Part shown: in pieces, positions 33,833 through 43,230 of the stretch
How positions within the stretch are numbered: the first letter of the stretch is position 1
Layout of the letters: each line of letters opens with the position of its first letter
From: Novosphingobium sp. AAP83
GTDB lineage: Bacteria; Pseudomonadota; Alphaproteobacteria; Sphingomonadales; Sphingomonadaceae
Direction of reading: 5' to 3'
Assembly: GCF_001295795.1 (NCBI RefSeq)
Contig: NZ_LJHY01000022.1
Location: forward strand, 390,326 to 454,325
DNA length: 64,000 bases
Notes under the pieces: generated by a model
The model's input: the letters and a program-made list of their open reading frames with translations, nothing else
Databases searched by the model: none
What the model was told of the DNA's origin: nothing
Position numbers and translations under genes: made by a program

Positions 33833-35182
33833 ATGGCCATCAAACGCATCCTCATCGCCAATCGCGGCGAAATCGCGCTGCGCATCCATCGCGCCGCGCA
33901 CGAAATGGGCATTGAAACAGTCGCGGTTCACTCCACCGCCGATGCAGATGCCATGCACGTGCGGCTTGCCGATCATGCCGTCTGCATTGGCCCGCCTGCG
34001 GCCAAAGACAGCTACCTCAATGTCGCCGCAATCATCTCGGCTGCCGAGATTACCCACGCTGACGCGATCCATCCGGGCTACGGCTTCCTTTCAGAGAACG
34101 CCAAGTTCGCCGAAATCGTCGAAGCCCACGGCATCACGTGGATCGGTCCCAAGCCCGAACATATCCGTACCATGGGCGACAAGATCGAGGCCAAGCGAAC
34201 CGCTGGCGCCCTTGGCCTTCCGCTTGTTCCCGGATCGGACGGCGCGGTTTCCGATCTGGCCGAAGCCAAGGAAATTGCCGAAAAGGCCGGCTATCCGGTA
34301 ATCATCAAGGCCGCATCGGGCGGCGGCGGTCGCGGCATGAAGGTGTGCAACGGCCCGGACGAACTGGAAACGCTGATCCAGCAAGCCGGTAGCGAGGCTA
34401 AGGCCGCGTTCGGCGATGCCACAGTCTATATCGAAAAGTACCTCGGCAACCCGCGCCACATCGAATTCCAGATATTCGGCGATGGAAATGGCAATGCGAT
34501 CCATCTGGGTGAACGCGATTGTTCACTCCAGCGCCGCCACCAGAAAGTGCTTGAAGAAGCGCCCTCACCCGTCATCACGCCGGAAGAGCGTGATCGTATG
34601 GGCGGAATCGTCGCCAGCGCCATGGCCGATATGGGCTATCGCGGTGCCGGAACGATTGAATTCCTTTGGGAAAACGGTGAATTCTATTTCATCGAAATGA
34701 ACACCCGCCTTCAGGTGGAGCATCCGGTGACGGAGGCCATCACCGGCGTAGATCTCGTGCGAGAACAAATCCGCATTGCCGATGGCAAGTCGCTGTCGGT
34801 CAAGCAGGAAGAGATCGAGTTCAAAGGCCACGCGATTGAATGCCGCATCAACGCGGAAGATCCGTTCACATTTGCGCCATCGCCGGGCCTGGTAAGGGGC
34901 TATCACGCGGCAGGTGGCATGCATGTCCGCGTAGATTCAGGGCTCTATGCTGGCTACAAAATACCGCCGTACTATGATTCCATGATCGCAAAGCTGATCG
35001 TGTATGGCCGCACGCGCGAAGGCTGCATCATGCGGTTGAGGCGTGCACTCAAGGAAATGGTCATCGAAGGCCCTAAAACCTCGATCCCGCTGCACCAGCG
35101 TTTGCTGGATCAACCAGACTTCCTCAGCGGTGATTACACAATCAAATGGCTGGAAGAATGGTTGGCGAAGGACGCCAAATAA
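33833..35182 (+). CDS. accC: Biotin carboxylase of acetyl-CoA carboxylase
   Basis: AccC carboxylates biotin on AccB using ATP and bicarbonate. The 449-residue product shows the full ATP-grasp enzyme: [16 protein letters not shown] at the start, [11 protein letters not shown], the glycine-rich loop [48 protein letters not shown] and the C-terminal domain. Length and motifs are normal. A strong terminator follows at 35197-35227. Confidence 0.98.
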   Translation: MAIKRILIANRGEIALRIHRAAHEMGIETVAVHSTADADAMHVRLADHAVCIGPPAAKDSYLNVAAIISAAEITHADAIHPGYGFLSENAKFAEIVEAHGITWIGPKPEHIRTMGDKIEAKRTAGALGLPLVPGSDGAVSDLAEAKEIAEKAGYPVIIKAASGGGGRGMKVCNGPDELETLIQQAGSEAKAAFGDATVYIEKYLGNPRHIEFQIFGDGNGNAIHLGERDCSLQRRHQKVLEEAPSPVITPEERDRMGGIVASAMADMGYRGAGTIEFLWENGEFYFIEMNTRLQVEHPVTEAITGVDLVREQIRIADGKSLSVKQEEIEFKGHAIECRINAEDPFTFAPSPGLVRGYHAAGGMHVRVDSGLYAGYKIPPYYDSMIAKLIVYGRTREGCIMRLRRALKEMVIEGPKTSIPLHQRLLDQPDFLSGDYTIKWLEEWLAKDAK

Positions 35183-35196
35183 CCAAATACACAGAA

Positions 35197-35227
35197 AAAA
35201 GGCCCCCGCGCAAAACGGGGGCCTTTT
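35197..35227 (+). terminator. Rho-independent terminator of the aroQ-accBC operon
   Basis: AAAAGGCCCCC (35197-35207) pairs perfectly with GGGGGCCTTTT (35217-35227) around a 9-base loop, so the stem ends in a U-rich tail. It lies 14 bp after the accC stop. The symmetrical A/T tails would let it also stop transcription of the convergent gene ending at 35237. Confidence 0.92.
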
Positions 35228-35236
35228 CTGTTGCTG

Positions 35237-35464
35237 CTATTCCGGTTGGCCTGAATCAGGCAACCGGGCGCGGATCGCGCGCCATGGCGGATCACTGCGA
35301 TCATTGCGCACCATAATCGCTTCCACTTCTTCAAACTCTTCCAACTCTAGCGCTTCGGTAACGCTCAAAGGGAAATAGACGTTCTCGTCATTATCCATTC
35401 TCACCGCAATCGCACCACGCCCTTCTTCACTGCGCGTTACGATGCACACTGCTTTCACTGCCAT
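35237..35464 (-). CDS. Small acidic hypothetical protein
   Basis: The ATG at 35464 gives a 75-residue protein starting MAVKAVCIVTRSEEGRGAIA. AAAGG lies a few bases upstream; an ATG at 35506 would add 14 residues. The sequence is strongly acidic in its second half (SVTEALELEEFEEVEAIMVRND) and appears mostly beta-strand with one helix. There is no signal peptide and no recognised domain. It ends against the acc terminator. Confidence 0.6.
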   Translation of the reverse strand: MAVKAVCIVTRSEEGRGAIAVRMDNDENVYFPLSVTEALELEEFEEVEAIMVRNDRSDPPWRAIRARLPDSGQPE

Positions 35465-35545
35465 AACTGATACCTTTAATTCTAATAAATCTGCTAACCC
35501 CGCCAATTACGGGTAAAGATGTCTATGGCTGTTAAACTCGATTTT

Positions 35546-36151
35546 TCAAGCTTTCGTGCGCGGCTTCCACATAAATACGCGCCAGATATAGACCATCGCC
35601 ACAATCCCGATCGTTGCAAAGGCCACTGGCCCGGTAAATTTCTCCAAATCGTCAAAGTTGCGACCAAGATAATAGCCGGCCCCTGCCAGAATGGCGTTCC
35701 AGATAGCTGCGCCTGCAAACGTGAACACCAGAAACCACCGGTGGCCCATCCGCATAAGGCCCGCAGGCAGCGAAATCATCGTGCGCATGAGCGGCGCAAA
35801 CCGCACCGCAAACACCACCCATTGGCCATGCCGCTGGAAAAAGCGGACGATATACTCAACGTCCTCCCATTCCACCGTCAGCCAGCGCCCGAAACGGTCC
35901 ACAAACGGCTTCAACCGCTCATACCCCAGGCTGCGCCCCAGCAGATACCAGCAATAGTTGCCCAGCGTTGATCCCACCGTGCCTGCCAGCATCAGCGGCC
36001 AAAACTCCATCCGCCCGCGCGCCACCGCGATCCCGCCAAGCCCCATAATCAGTTCCGAAGGGATCGGCGGAAACACGTTCTCGATCACCATCAGGAACGC
36101 AATGCCCCAATAGCCACCGCCCTCGATCAATTGGACAATCCAGTCATTCAT
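35546..36151 (-). CDS. DedA-family membrane protein
   Basis: This 201-residue integral membrane protein has the DedA/SNARE-associated pattern. FLMVIENVFPPIPSELIMGLGG lies near the N-terminus (the conserved ExxxPxPxE-type motif), then GSTLGNYCWYLLGR, and FAVRFAPLMRTMISLPAGLMRM with the key arginines. Two C-terminal helices complete it. DedA proteins are proposed undecaprenyl-phosphate or phospholipid flippases driven by proton gradients. Substrate choice cannot be read here. A palindromic REP-like element separates it from gshB. Confidence 0.93.
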   Translation of the reverse strand: MNDWIVQLIEGGGYWGIAFLMVIENVFPPIPSELIMGLGGIAVARGRMEFWPLMLAGTVGSTLGNYCWYLLGRSLGYERLKPFVDRFGRWLTVEWEDVEYIVRFFQRHGQWVVFAVRFAPLMRTMISLPAGLMRMGHRWFLVFTFAGAAIWNAILAGAGYYLGRNFDDLEKFTGPVAFATIGIVAMVYIWRVFMWKPRTKA

Positions 36152-36196
36152 ACCGGGGGCAACGCATTTTCCGCAAAGTGGTTCAATAAAAAAAGC

Positions 36197-36218
36197 CCCC
36201 TCCTCTTCAGAGGAGGGG
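36197..36218. repeat. REP-like palindrome, copy 1
   Basis: Perfect 10-bp arms CCCCTCCTCT and AGAGGAGGGG enclose TC. The same 22 bases occur at 45395-45416, and a related palindrome with the same TC loop occurs inside glyS. A G-rich tail (GTGGGGGTAGTGG) follows, as at the other copies. It lies between gshB and dedA and may also help terminate or stabilise mRNA. Confidence 0.75.
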
Positions 36219-36262
36219 AGTGGGGGTAGTGGCGTCCAGGTGGTGACGTCCGAGCAAAGCCC

Positions 36263-37210
36263 CTAAATCCGCGCCGCAATAGCGTCCCAGATCATCCCTG
36301 CGGTGTCGGTGCCGTTGAACTTGTCAATCGCCACAATCCCGGTCGGCGATGTCACGTTGATCTCGGTCAGCCATTTGCCGCCAATCACATCAATGCCCAC
36401 AAAGATTAGCCCGAGCCGCTTCAATTCCGGCCCCAAGGCGGCGCAAATCTCGCGCTCTTGCTCGGTCAATTCCGTCTTCTCGGCATAACCGCCGACGGCC
36501 AGGTTGGACCGGAACTCTCCCTCACCCGGACGGCGGTTAATCGCGCCTGCAATCTCGCCATCTACCAGCACGATGCGCTTGTCGCCCAATGCCACCTCGG
36601 GCAGGAACGCCTGCACCATGTGCGGTTCGGGCCAAGTCTGGTTGAACACCTCGAACAGCGCACCCAGATTTTCGCCCTCCTCCGAAACGCGAAAGATCGC
36701 CTTGCCGCCATTGCCGTGGATCGGCTTGATCACAATCGCGCCGTGCTTTTTTTGGAACGTGCGCACTTCATCCACCGAGCGTGTCACCAGCGTTGGCGGC
36801 ATGAACCGGCGGTAATCCAGCACCATCACCTTTTCCGGCGCATTGCGCACGCTGCGCGGGTTGTTCACCACCAGCGTTTCGCCCTCGATCCGCTCCAGCA
36901 GATGCGTCGCGGTGATATAGCCCATGTCAAACGGCGGGTCCTGCCGCATCAGCACCACATCGATGTCGCGCCCAAGGTCCAACCGGCGCTTGTCCCCCGC
37001 CTTGTAATGATCACCCAACACCGCCTGCACGGTCACAGGGGTCACATGTGCAATCAGCCGATCATCCTCATCCAGCGAAAGCGAGCCAACATCATAGTGA
37101 AACACCTCATGCCCGCGCTCTTGCGCAGCCAGCATCAGCGCAAAGCTCGAATCTCCGACGATATTGATCGAATGGAGTGGGTCCATCTGGACAGCAACGC
37201 GCAGTGTCAT
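36263..37210 (-). CDS. gshB: Glutathione synthetase
   Basis: GshB joins gamma-glutamylcysteine and glycine using ATP. The 315-residue product has the prokaryotic ATP-grasp form: MTLRVAVQMDPLHSINIVGDSSFALMLAAQERGH, RQDPPFDMGYITATHLLE, NPRSVRNAPEKVM, the ATP loop HGNGGKAIFRV, LVDGEIAGAINRRP, and TEINVTSPTGI near the end. Length is normal. It lies downstream of rsmI and yraN on the same strand, a conserved neighbourhood, though a small gene on the other strand sits between. Confidence 0.96.
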   Translation of the reverse strand: MTLRVAVQMDPLHSINIVGDSSFALMLAAQERGHEVFHYDVGSLSLDEDDRLIAHVTPVTVQAVLGDHYKAGDKRRLDLGRDIDVVLMRQDPPFDMGYITATHLLERIEGETLVVNNPRSVRNAPEKVMVLDYRRFMPPTLVTRSVDEVRTFQKKHGAIVIKPIHGNGGKAIFRVSEEGENLGALFEVFNQTWPEPHMVQAFLPEVALGDKRIVLVDGEIAGAINRRPGEGEFRSNLAVGGYAEKTELTEQEREICAALGPELKRLGLIFVGIDVIGGKWLTEINVTSPTGIVAIDKFNGTDTAGMIWDAIAARI

Positions 37211-37332
37211 GGCTTACCTATACCTCAGGGGTTTATCTCACCCGCGCCTTAAGGCCGATTTATGTCCTGTGCGACCATTTTAACGCCAGCGCTGAACCGG
37301 CGCTCCATGAAATTCACGATAAGGAAGTCCCG

Positions 37333-37521
37333 ATGCGCAAATTGATCACTGCCGCCGCCGCTGCTGTTGCCGTTCTCGGCTGGTCGGGCATGGCCGTTGC
37401 CAATCCTGATCCTCACCCCGCACCTGCTCCAAAGGACGGTGAGCACAAGAAGGACGAGCACGCCGGAGATCACAAGGATGATCACAAAAAGGATGATCAC
37501 CACACTCCGCCAGCCCACTAA
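37333..37521 (+). CDS. Tiny exported His/Asp/Lys-rich protein
   Basis: This 62-residue protein begins MRKLITAAAAAVAVLGWSGMAVA, a clear signal peptide ending near residue 23-24. The mature part of about 38 residues is almost entirely His, Asp, Lys, Glu and Pro (DEHAGDHKDDHKKDDHH). AAGGAAG precedes the ATG. The composition suggests periplasmic metal binding (Zn, Ni, Cu or Co), which is inference. It is on the opposite strand to its neighbours and ends 10 bp from yraN. Confidence 0.75.
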   Translation: MRKLITAAAAAVAVLGWSGMAVANPDPHPAPAPKDGEHKKDEHAGDHKDDHKKDDHHTPPAH

Positions 37522-37531
37522 GTCTTTCAGG

Positions 37532-37888
37532 TCACGCGCCGGGTTGCCAGGCATTGGCGATCCGGTGCGGCCAGCGTCCGGGCGCAATCAAGATCACGTC
37601 AATCTGCATTGAATCGCCTGCCCGCACAAATTTGGGCGCAATCGCCTCGGCGGCCCGCGCCACGCGCCGCAAACGGTAGGCATCGATAGATCCGGCCAAC
37701 GCCGCCCCGTCGCGCCGCCACTTTACCTCGACAAAGGCCACTGTCCGCCCCCGCCGCGCGACAAGGTCCACCTCGCCCACCGGCAATTTGACCCGCTGCG
37801 CCAGAATGCGCCACCCGGTTAGCCGCAACCACCACGCCGCCAGCGTCTCACCCTTGCGTCCGCGCTTCTCGGCTTCGGCACGGCTCAC
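37532..37888 (-). CDS. yraN: YraN family protein (UPF0102)
   Basis: This 118-residue protein has the UPF0102 signature: AEKRGRKGETLAAWWLRLTGW, then ILAQRVKLPVGEVDLVARRGRTVAFVEVKWRR. The latter carries the D-(E)xK-type residues of a restriction-endonuclease-like fold. Its biological substrate is unsettled. The gene overlaps the rsmI stop by 4 bp, so the pair is translationally coupled, as in many proteobacteria. Confidence 0.92.
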   Translation of the reverse strand: MSRAEAEKRGRKGETLAAWWLRLTGWRILAQRVKLPVGEVDLVARRGRTVAFVEVKWRRDGAALAGSIDAYRLRRVARAAEAIAPKFVRAGDSMQIDVILIAPGRWPHRIANAWQPGA

Positions 37889-38721
37889 GATTTAAACGTC
37901 ATCGCCAAGGCATAAAGCGCTTTGCGGTCCAGCCCGTGCGCCTTGGCCACTTTGCCCGCAGCTTGCGATGTCGACATTTCCGCCAAAGCCGCGCGCAATT
38001 CAGCCTCGATCACGTCCTCGGCAGGAGCCTCTTGCGCCAAAGGCGGCCCGACCAGCAGCACAATCTCCCCCCTCGGCGGATTTGCTGTGTAATGCGCCAC
38101 CAGTTCCTCCGGTCTGCCACTGCGGCATTCCTCATGCAGCTTGGTCAATTCCCGCGCAACAGCCACCTCGCGCCCCGGCAGCTTCAGCGCCAATGCCTGC
38201 AACGATGCCACCAAACGCGGCCCCGTTTCGTAAAACACCAGCGTCGCAGGCACGCTCGCCAGTTCCGCCAGCACATCGCCGCGCGCCTTGTCCTTGGCTG
38301 GCAGGAACCCGCCAAACATGAACCGGTCCGTCGGCAAGCCCGCCATCGATAGCGCCACCACCAGCGCGCTCGGCCCCGGCACCGATGTCACTGCTATCCC
38401 GCGCGCCCGCGCCTCGCGCACCAGCTTGTAACCAGGATCGGAAATCAGCGGCGTGCCAGCATCAGAAACCAATGCCACAGGAGTTTGCGCCATTTCGGAC
38501 AAGAGAGCCTCACGCGCGCCATCGCTCGCATGATCGTCATAACGCCGCATAACTTTGTGCAGGCCCAACAGGTTAAGCAACTTTCCCGTCACCCGCGTAT
38601 CTTCGCACGCAATCACGCCGCAGCGCTCAAGCGTTTCAATCGCGCGACGACTCACGTCTCCAAGATTGCCAATAGGGGTTGCTACAATGTAGAGGCCGGG
38701 CTCAAGCGGTGGGTTTTCCAT
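37885..38721 (-). CDS. rsmI: 16S rRNA (cytidine1402-2'-O)-methyltransferase
   Basis: RsmI methylates the ribose of C1402 in the ribosomal decoding centre using SAM. From the ATG at 38721 (MENPPLEPGLYIVATPIGNLGD) the product is 278 residues. It has the TP-methylase motifs TPIGNLGD, CEDTRVTGKLL, ALVSDAGTPLISDPG, VPGPSA and FYETGPRL. The frame is open to 38787, but the extra 22 residues have no family resemblance. It is divergent from an LpoA-like lipoprotein gene 51 bp away, as in the E. coli rsmI-lpoA pair. Confidence 0.95.
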   Translation of the reverse strand: MENPPLEPGLYIVATPIGNLGDVSRRAIETLERCGVIACEDTRVTGKLLNLLGLHKVMRRYDDHASDGAREALLSEMAQTPVALVSDAGTPLISDPGYKLVREARARGIAVTSVPGPSALVVALSMAGLPTDRFMFGGFLPAKDKARGDVLAELASVPATLVFYETGPRLVASLQALALKLPGREVAVARELTKLHEECRSGRPEELVAHYTANPPRGEIVLLVGPPLAQEAPAEDVIEAELRAALAEMSTSQAAGKVAKAHGLDRKALYALAMTFKS

Positions 38722-38772
38722 GCAGTATGTCATGGACCGAGCAGCAATGTGCGACAAGAGGGTGAGCCGGTA

Positions 38773-39954
38773 ATGATGAACACGCACAAAGGCGATTTGC
38801 GCAATTCTGCCGCAATGCCATCACGGCGCTGGATCGTGAAAGGCATCACCGCAAGCTCTCTGGCTCTGCTAGCCGGGTGTGCCGTCATTCCCAAAGGCGG
38901 CATTGCCCCCACCCCAGAACCCACTGAAAAAGCGCCCGACGCCAATGTCTTGCCCACCGATGCCGGACGTCACCGCATCGCCCTGCTCATCCCGATGAGC
39001 GGTGCCAGCGGCGCTGTCGGACAATCCATCGCCAATGCCGCCACGATGGCCTTGCTTGATACCAATGCGGCAAACTTGCGCATCACCACCTATGATACTG
39101 CCGCCGGCGCAGGCATCGCTGCCACCAAAGCCATTGCCGATGGCAACAAGCTGATTCTCGGCCCGCTGCTGTCCGAAGACGTGGTGCTTGTGGCCGATGC
39201 CGCACGCGCCGCCAAAGTGCCGATGATCACCTATTCCAACGATAGCGCCGTGGCCTCGCGCGATGTCTTCGTGATGGGTCAGGCCCCCGGCCAATCCATC
39301 GCCCGCGTGCTCGGCTTCGCCAAATCCAGCGGCGTGAACACTGTCGCCGCAATCATCCCCACCGGTGATTACGGCCAGCGCGCCACCGCAGGGCTCGTCG
39401 CTGCGGCCAGCGCCAATGGCGTCACCGTCACCGCGATCGAAACCTATGATCGCGGCAACACCTCCGTCGCCAGCGCTGTCCGCCGCGCCAAAGACAAAGG
39501 CAGGTTCGACGCGCTGCTCATCGCCGATGGCAGCCGCATCGCGCTTCAGGCGGCCACCGCTGCGGGCAAAGGCGTAAAGCTGCTCGGCACCGAATTGTGG
39601 AGCGGCGACGCCACCATCGCCACTTCGCCCGCCATGCGCGGCGCGTGGTTCGCCGCTGTGTCTGACGGGCGCTTCGGCAAATTCGAAATGTCCTACCGTA
39701 GCCGCTTCGGCGCGATCCCGTCGCGGCTGGCCACTTTGGGTTACGATAGCGTGCTGCTAACGCTTAACGTGGCACGTACGTGGAAACCCGGCACCACCTT
39801 CCCCACCGGCAAGCTCTATGACCCGCAAGGCTTCATCGGCCTCGACGGCGTCTTCCGCTTCAGCGCATCAGGCATGGCCGAACGCGCGATGGAAGTCCGC
39901 CAAGTGTCGGCGGGCACGTTCACAACCGTCAGCCCGGCACCGACGAAGTTTTAA
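38773..39954 (+). CDS. LpoA-like penicillin-binding protein activator lipoprotein
   Basis: This 393-residue protein has a basic start, a hydrophobic core and the lipobox LLAGC (TASSLALLAGCAVIP, Cys near residue 36). A periplasmic-binding-protein type I domain follows (RIALLIPMSGASGAVGQSIANAATMAL; LILGPLLSEDVVLVADAA; VAAIIPTGDYGQRATAG). Together with its divergent rsmI and yraN neighbours this fits the LpoA/YraM family, outer-membrane activators of PBP1A. An amino-acid ABC-transporter binding protein is the other option, but no permease genes are nearby. ATGs at 38773 and 38776 are adjacent. Confidence 0.85.
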   Translation: MMNTHKGDLRNSAAMPSRRWIVKGITASSLALLAGCAVIPKGGIAPTPEPTEKAPDANVLPTDAGRHRIALLIPMSGASGAVGQSIANAATMALLDTNAANLRITTYDTAAGAGIAATKAIADGNKLILGPLLSEDVVLVADAARAAKVPMITYSNDSAVASRDVFVMGQAPGQSIARVLGFAKSSGVNTVAAIIPTGDYGQRATAGLVAAASANGVTVTAIETYDRGNTSVASAVRRAKDKGRFDALLIADGSRIALQAATAAGKGVKLLGTELWSGDATIATSPAMRGAWFAAVSDGRFGKFEMSYRSRFGAIPSRLATLGYDSVLLTLNVARTWKPGTTFPTGKLYDPQGFIGLDGVFRFSASGMAERAMEVRQVSAGTFTTVSPAPTKF

Positions 39955-39960
39955 GTTTGT

Positions 39961-40111
39961 TTCGCGCAGAGGCGCAGAGGAAAAAGAGAGCGCGAAGATG
40001 CGGCGCTATCGGCGCAGCCGCAACTCGCTTCACATATCGTGCCATGCAAACAAGCCTGCGGCTTGGCGCAACACCTCAGCGGTCTCTTTTTCCTCTGCGC
40101 CTCTGCGCGAA
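39961..40111. repeat. 29-bp perfect inverted repeat with 93-bp spacer
   Basis: The 29 bases at 39961-39989 (TTCGCGCAGAGGCGCAGAGG and so on) are the exact reverse complement of 40083-40111. The spacer includes its own GC-rich hairpin (GCGGCGCTATCGGCGCAGCCGC region). It fills the gap between the LpoA-like gene and parE (39955-40231). No transposase or coding frame is inside. It resembles a composite REP or miniature element. Confidence 0.85.
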
Positions 40112-40231
40112 CCATTCTTCTCTTGTGCCTCGGTGCAAAACCCTCCCAACAACGCCAATTCCACGAAAAGCACCGGATAAGCACACTGCAACGCTTGCAC
40201 ACGGATTCACCCGTGTTCTATACCCGTTCGC

Positions 40232-42244
40232 ATGTCCGATGATCTCTTCGACAAACTCCCCGCCACCACCGCTGGCGAAACCTATGACGGCTCTGCAATC
40301 GAGGTTCTCGAAGGCCTCGAACCTGTCCGCCGCCGCCCCGGCATGTATATCGGCGGCACCGATGAACGCGCGCTCCACCACCTCGCGGCCGAAGTGCTCG
40401 ACAATGCGATGGACGAAGCCGTCGCAGGCCACGCCAACCGCATCGAAGTGTACCTTGAAGAAGAGCCCGGCAGCGCAGGCCGCCTGACCATATCGGATAA
40501 CGGTCGCGGTATTCCGGTCGATGAACACCCGAAATACCCCGGCAAATCCGCGCTCGAAGTAATCCTCACCACGCTGCACTCTGGCGGCAAGTTCTCAGGG
40601 AAAGCCTATGCCACCAGCGGGGGCCTCCATGGCGTCGGCGTGTCGGTCGTCAACGCGCTGTCCTCGCTCACCCGCATCGAAGTGGCGCGAAACAAAGAGC
40701 TTTATGCGCAGGAATTCTCGCGCGGGCTTCCCACCACCAAGCTGCAAAAAATCGGCAACGCCCCCAACCGGCGCGGCACGCAAGTCACCTTCGTGCCCGA
40801 TACCGAAATCTTCGGCAGCGATGCCAAGTTCAAACCCGCTCGCCTGTTCCGGCTGGTGCGTTCGAAGGCATACCTCTTCGCAGGCGTTGAAATCCGCTGG
40901 AAATGCGCGCCCGGCCTCGTTTCGGATGATGTCCCCGCCGAAGCCGTGTTCCAATTCCCCGGTGGCTTGGCCGATCACTTGGCCGAACAAGTCTCGGGCC
41001 GCGAATGCGTCACCACGCTGCCGTTCTCGGGCACGCAAGACTTTCCTGCTGGCCCTGAGGGCCAAGAAATGGGCCGCGTCGAATGGGCTATCGCTTGGCC
41101 GCTGTGGTCCGATGGATCGTACTCATGGTACTGCAACACCATCCCCACGCCTGATGGCGGCACCCATGAACAAGGCCTGCGCGCCGCGCTGACGAAGGGC
41201 ATTCGCGCTTTCGCCGATCTGATCGGCCAGAAAAAAGCCAAAGACATCGCGCCTGAAGACATGATCACCGGCAGCGAAATCATGCTCTCGGTCTTCGTCC
41301 GCGATCCCCAGTTCCAAAGCCAGACCAAAGACCGCCTGACTTCGCCTGAAGCCGCGCGCATGGTCGAAGCTGCCGTGCGCGATCACTTCGATCACTTCCT
41401 CACCGACAATATGGAGCGCGGCAAAGCCCTGCTCGGCGCGGTGATGGAACGCATGGACGAGCGGCTCCGTCGTAAAGCGGAACGTGAGGTCAAACGCAAA
41501 ACCGCCACCAGCGCCCGCAAGCTGCGCCTTCCCGGCAAGCTGACGGATTGCACAGGCGAAGGCAGCGGCGAAACCGAACTGTTCATCGTCGAAGGCGATT
41601 CCGCAGGCGGCAGCGCCAAGATGGCGCGCGACCGCAAAACGCAGGCGATCCTGCCCATTCGCGGTAAAATCCTTAATGTCGCCAGCGCATCTGCCGATAA
41701 AATCCGTGGCAATCAGGAAATCGCCGATCTCGCCTTGGCGCTGGGCTGCGGCATGCGCAAAGACTGCAACCCCGATGCGCTGCGCTATGACCGCGTGATC
41801 ATCATGACCGACGCCGATGTCGATGGCGCGCACATCGCAACCCTGCTGATGACGTTCTTCTTCCAGGAAATGCCCGAACTCGTCCGGCGCGGCCACCTCT
41901 ACCTTGCCCAACCCCCGCTCTACCGCATCACGCACGGCAGCACCTCGGCCTATGCCAAGGACGAAGCCCACCGCATCCTGCTGGAAACCACCAAGTTCAA
42001 AGGCAAAAAGGTCGATGTGGGCCGCTTCAAGGGCCTCGGCGAAATGAATCCCAACCAGTTGCGCGAAACCACCATGGCCCCCGGCACCCGCAGCCTCATC
42101 CGCATCACCCTACCCCCCGAATACGAAGGCCGCGCGGCGGTGAAGGACCTCGTCGACCGCCTTATGGGCCGCGATCCCGCGCAAAGGTTCATGTTCATCC
42201 AGAACAGGGCGGGCGAACTGGACCCTGATCTGATTGATGCGTGA
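40232..42244 (+). CDS. parE: DNA topoisomerase IV subunit B
   Basis: ParE is the ATPase subunit of topoisomerase IV, which unlinks daughter chromosomes. The 670-residue product has the GHKL ATPase domain (EVLEGLEPVRRRPGMYIGGT, EVLDNAMDEAVAG, ISDNGRGIPVD, GGLHGVGVSVVNALS). The transducer domain and a TOPRIM domain (LFIVEGDSAGGSAKMARDR; IIMTDADVDGAHI) follow, then the GyrB-type C-terminus. The spacing after GGKF and the absence of a long insert favour ParE over GyrB. No parC is in the window. Confidence 0.94.
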   Translation: MSDDLFDKLPATTAGETYDGSAIEVLEGLEPVRRRPGMYIGGTDERALHHLAAEVLDNAMDEAVAGHANRIEVYLEEEPGSAGRLTISDNGRGIPVDEHPKYPGKSALEVILTTLHSGGKFSGKAYATSGGLHGVGVSVVNALSSLTRIEVARNKELYAQEFSRGLPTTKLQKIGNAPNRRGTQVTFVPDTEIFGSDAKFKPARLFRLVRSKAYLFAGVEIRWKCAPGLVSDDVPAEAVFQFPGGLADHLAEQVSGRECVTTLPFSGTQDFPAGPEGQEMGRVEWAIAWPLWSDGSYSWYCNTIPTPDGGTHEQGLRAALTKGIRAFADLIGQKKAKDIAPEDMITGSEIMLSVFVRDPQFQSQTKDRLTSPEAARMVEAAVRDHFDHFLTDNMERGKALLGAVMERMDERLRRKAEREVKRKTATSARKLRLPGKLTDCTGEGSGETELFIVEGDSAGGSAKMARDRKTQAILPIRGKILNVASASADKIRGNQEIADLALALGCGMRKDCNPDALRYDRVIIMTDADVDGAHIATLLMTFFFQEMPELVRRGHLYLAQPPLYRITHGSTSAYAKDEAHRILLETTKFKGKKVDVGRFKGLGEMNPNQLRETTMAPGTRSLIRITLPPEYEGRAAVKDLVDRLMGRDPAQRFMFIQNRAGELDPDLIDA

Positions 42245-42288
42245 CGGCACCTGTTCGCAAATAGGTCTGATAAATGCAGGGAATTGCA

Positions 42289-43206
42289 ATGACCCAATTA
42301 AAAGGCCCAAAGTTCGTTCAATACTTTCAGCCGGTATTGAGCGCACTCAAGGCATTGGGTTCATCTGCCACGCCAAAGGAAGTCTTCGAGTGGATTGAGA
42401 GCAGCATCCAAGTTCCCAAATCCGAAATCGAGGAGATCAATAAAAGCGGTCAGTCGAAGTTTGAAAATAAGGTTCATTGGGCCAGATTCTATCTTGCGAA
42501 AGCCGGATATATTGAAACCGAGAAAAGAGGCATTTGGGTCCTTACCGACATGGGTCGGAAGGCAAATCTAACCCACAGCGACGCGTTAAAGATTTTTCAT
42601 AACGTAAGACTTGAAGGTAATTGGAATAAAGAAGAACAGTCTGAAACGTCAACTTCGGACACCGATAGCGCTCAGGCTTCACCGGCATCGAATTTGGTCG
42701 ATGAGAATGCTTCTCCAGACGATGATCTTTATATAAACCAAAAAGATATTCAGGATCAGCTTTTCGGAATCCTTCAAAATCTTGATGACAAAGGCTTTGA
42801 GGAACTTAGCGCGAGATTGCTCCGCCACCTCGGATTTGAAAGCGTAAACGTCACAGGTCGCACCGGTGACGAAGGGATTGATGGAGAGGGCTATCTTCGG
42901 CTCAACCGGTTTGTCCGAACCAAAGTCATGTTCCAATGTAAGCGCTACACGGCGCCAGTCGGCCCCGGTGCCATTCGTGATTTTCGGGGAGCAATTCAGG
43001 GACGAGCTGAGCGTGGGATCTTTCTCACAACAGCAAACTTTACGCGCGCTGCGAAAGAAGCAGCAGCGCGGGAGAACGCGACCCCAATCGAACTGGTTGA
43101 AATCGACGACATCATCACGCTGCTGATTGAAGAGCGCCTTGGTGTTTCTGAAACCAAAGCACTGAAACTCGATCTCAGCTTTTTCAGGCCTTACAGCCGT
43201 TCATAG
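42289..43206 (+). CDS. Mrr-family type IV restriction endonuclease
   Basis: This 305-residue protein has an N-terminal Mrr winged-helix domain (KFVQYFQPVLSALKALGSSATPKEVFEWI). A variable acidic linker and a C-terminal Mrr catalytic domain follow. GFEELSARLLRHLGFESVNVTGRTGDEGIDGEG supplies the Asp, and VMFQCKRYTAPVGPGAIRDFRG supplies the (Q/E)xK. Such enzymes cut methylated foreign DNA. AGGGA precedes the ATG at 42289; the ATG at 42274 is less likely. The gene is clearly AT-richer than parE beside it, suggesting recent transfer. Confidence 0.93.
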   Translation: MTQLKGPKFVQYFQPVLSALKALGSSATPKEVFEWIESSIQVPKSEIEEINKSGQSKFENKVHWARFYLAKAGYIETEKRGIWVLTDMGRKANLTHSDALKIFHNVRLEGNWNKEEQSETSTSDTDSAQASPASNLVDENASPDDDLYINQKDIQDQLFGILQNLDDKGFEELSARLLRHLGFESVNVTGRTGDEGIDGEGYLRLNRFVRTKVMFQCKRYTAPVGPGAIRDFRGAIQGRAERGIFLTTANFTRAAKEAAARENATPIELVEIDDIITLLIEERLGVSETKALKLDLSFFRPYSRS

Positions 43207-43230
43207 ATAAGTTTTATAGGTTGGCTGAGT

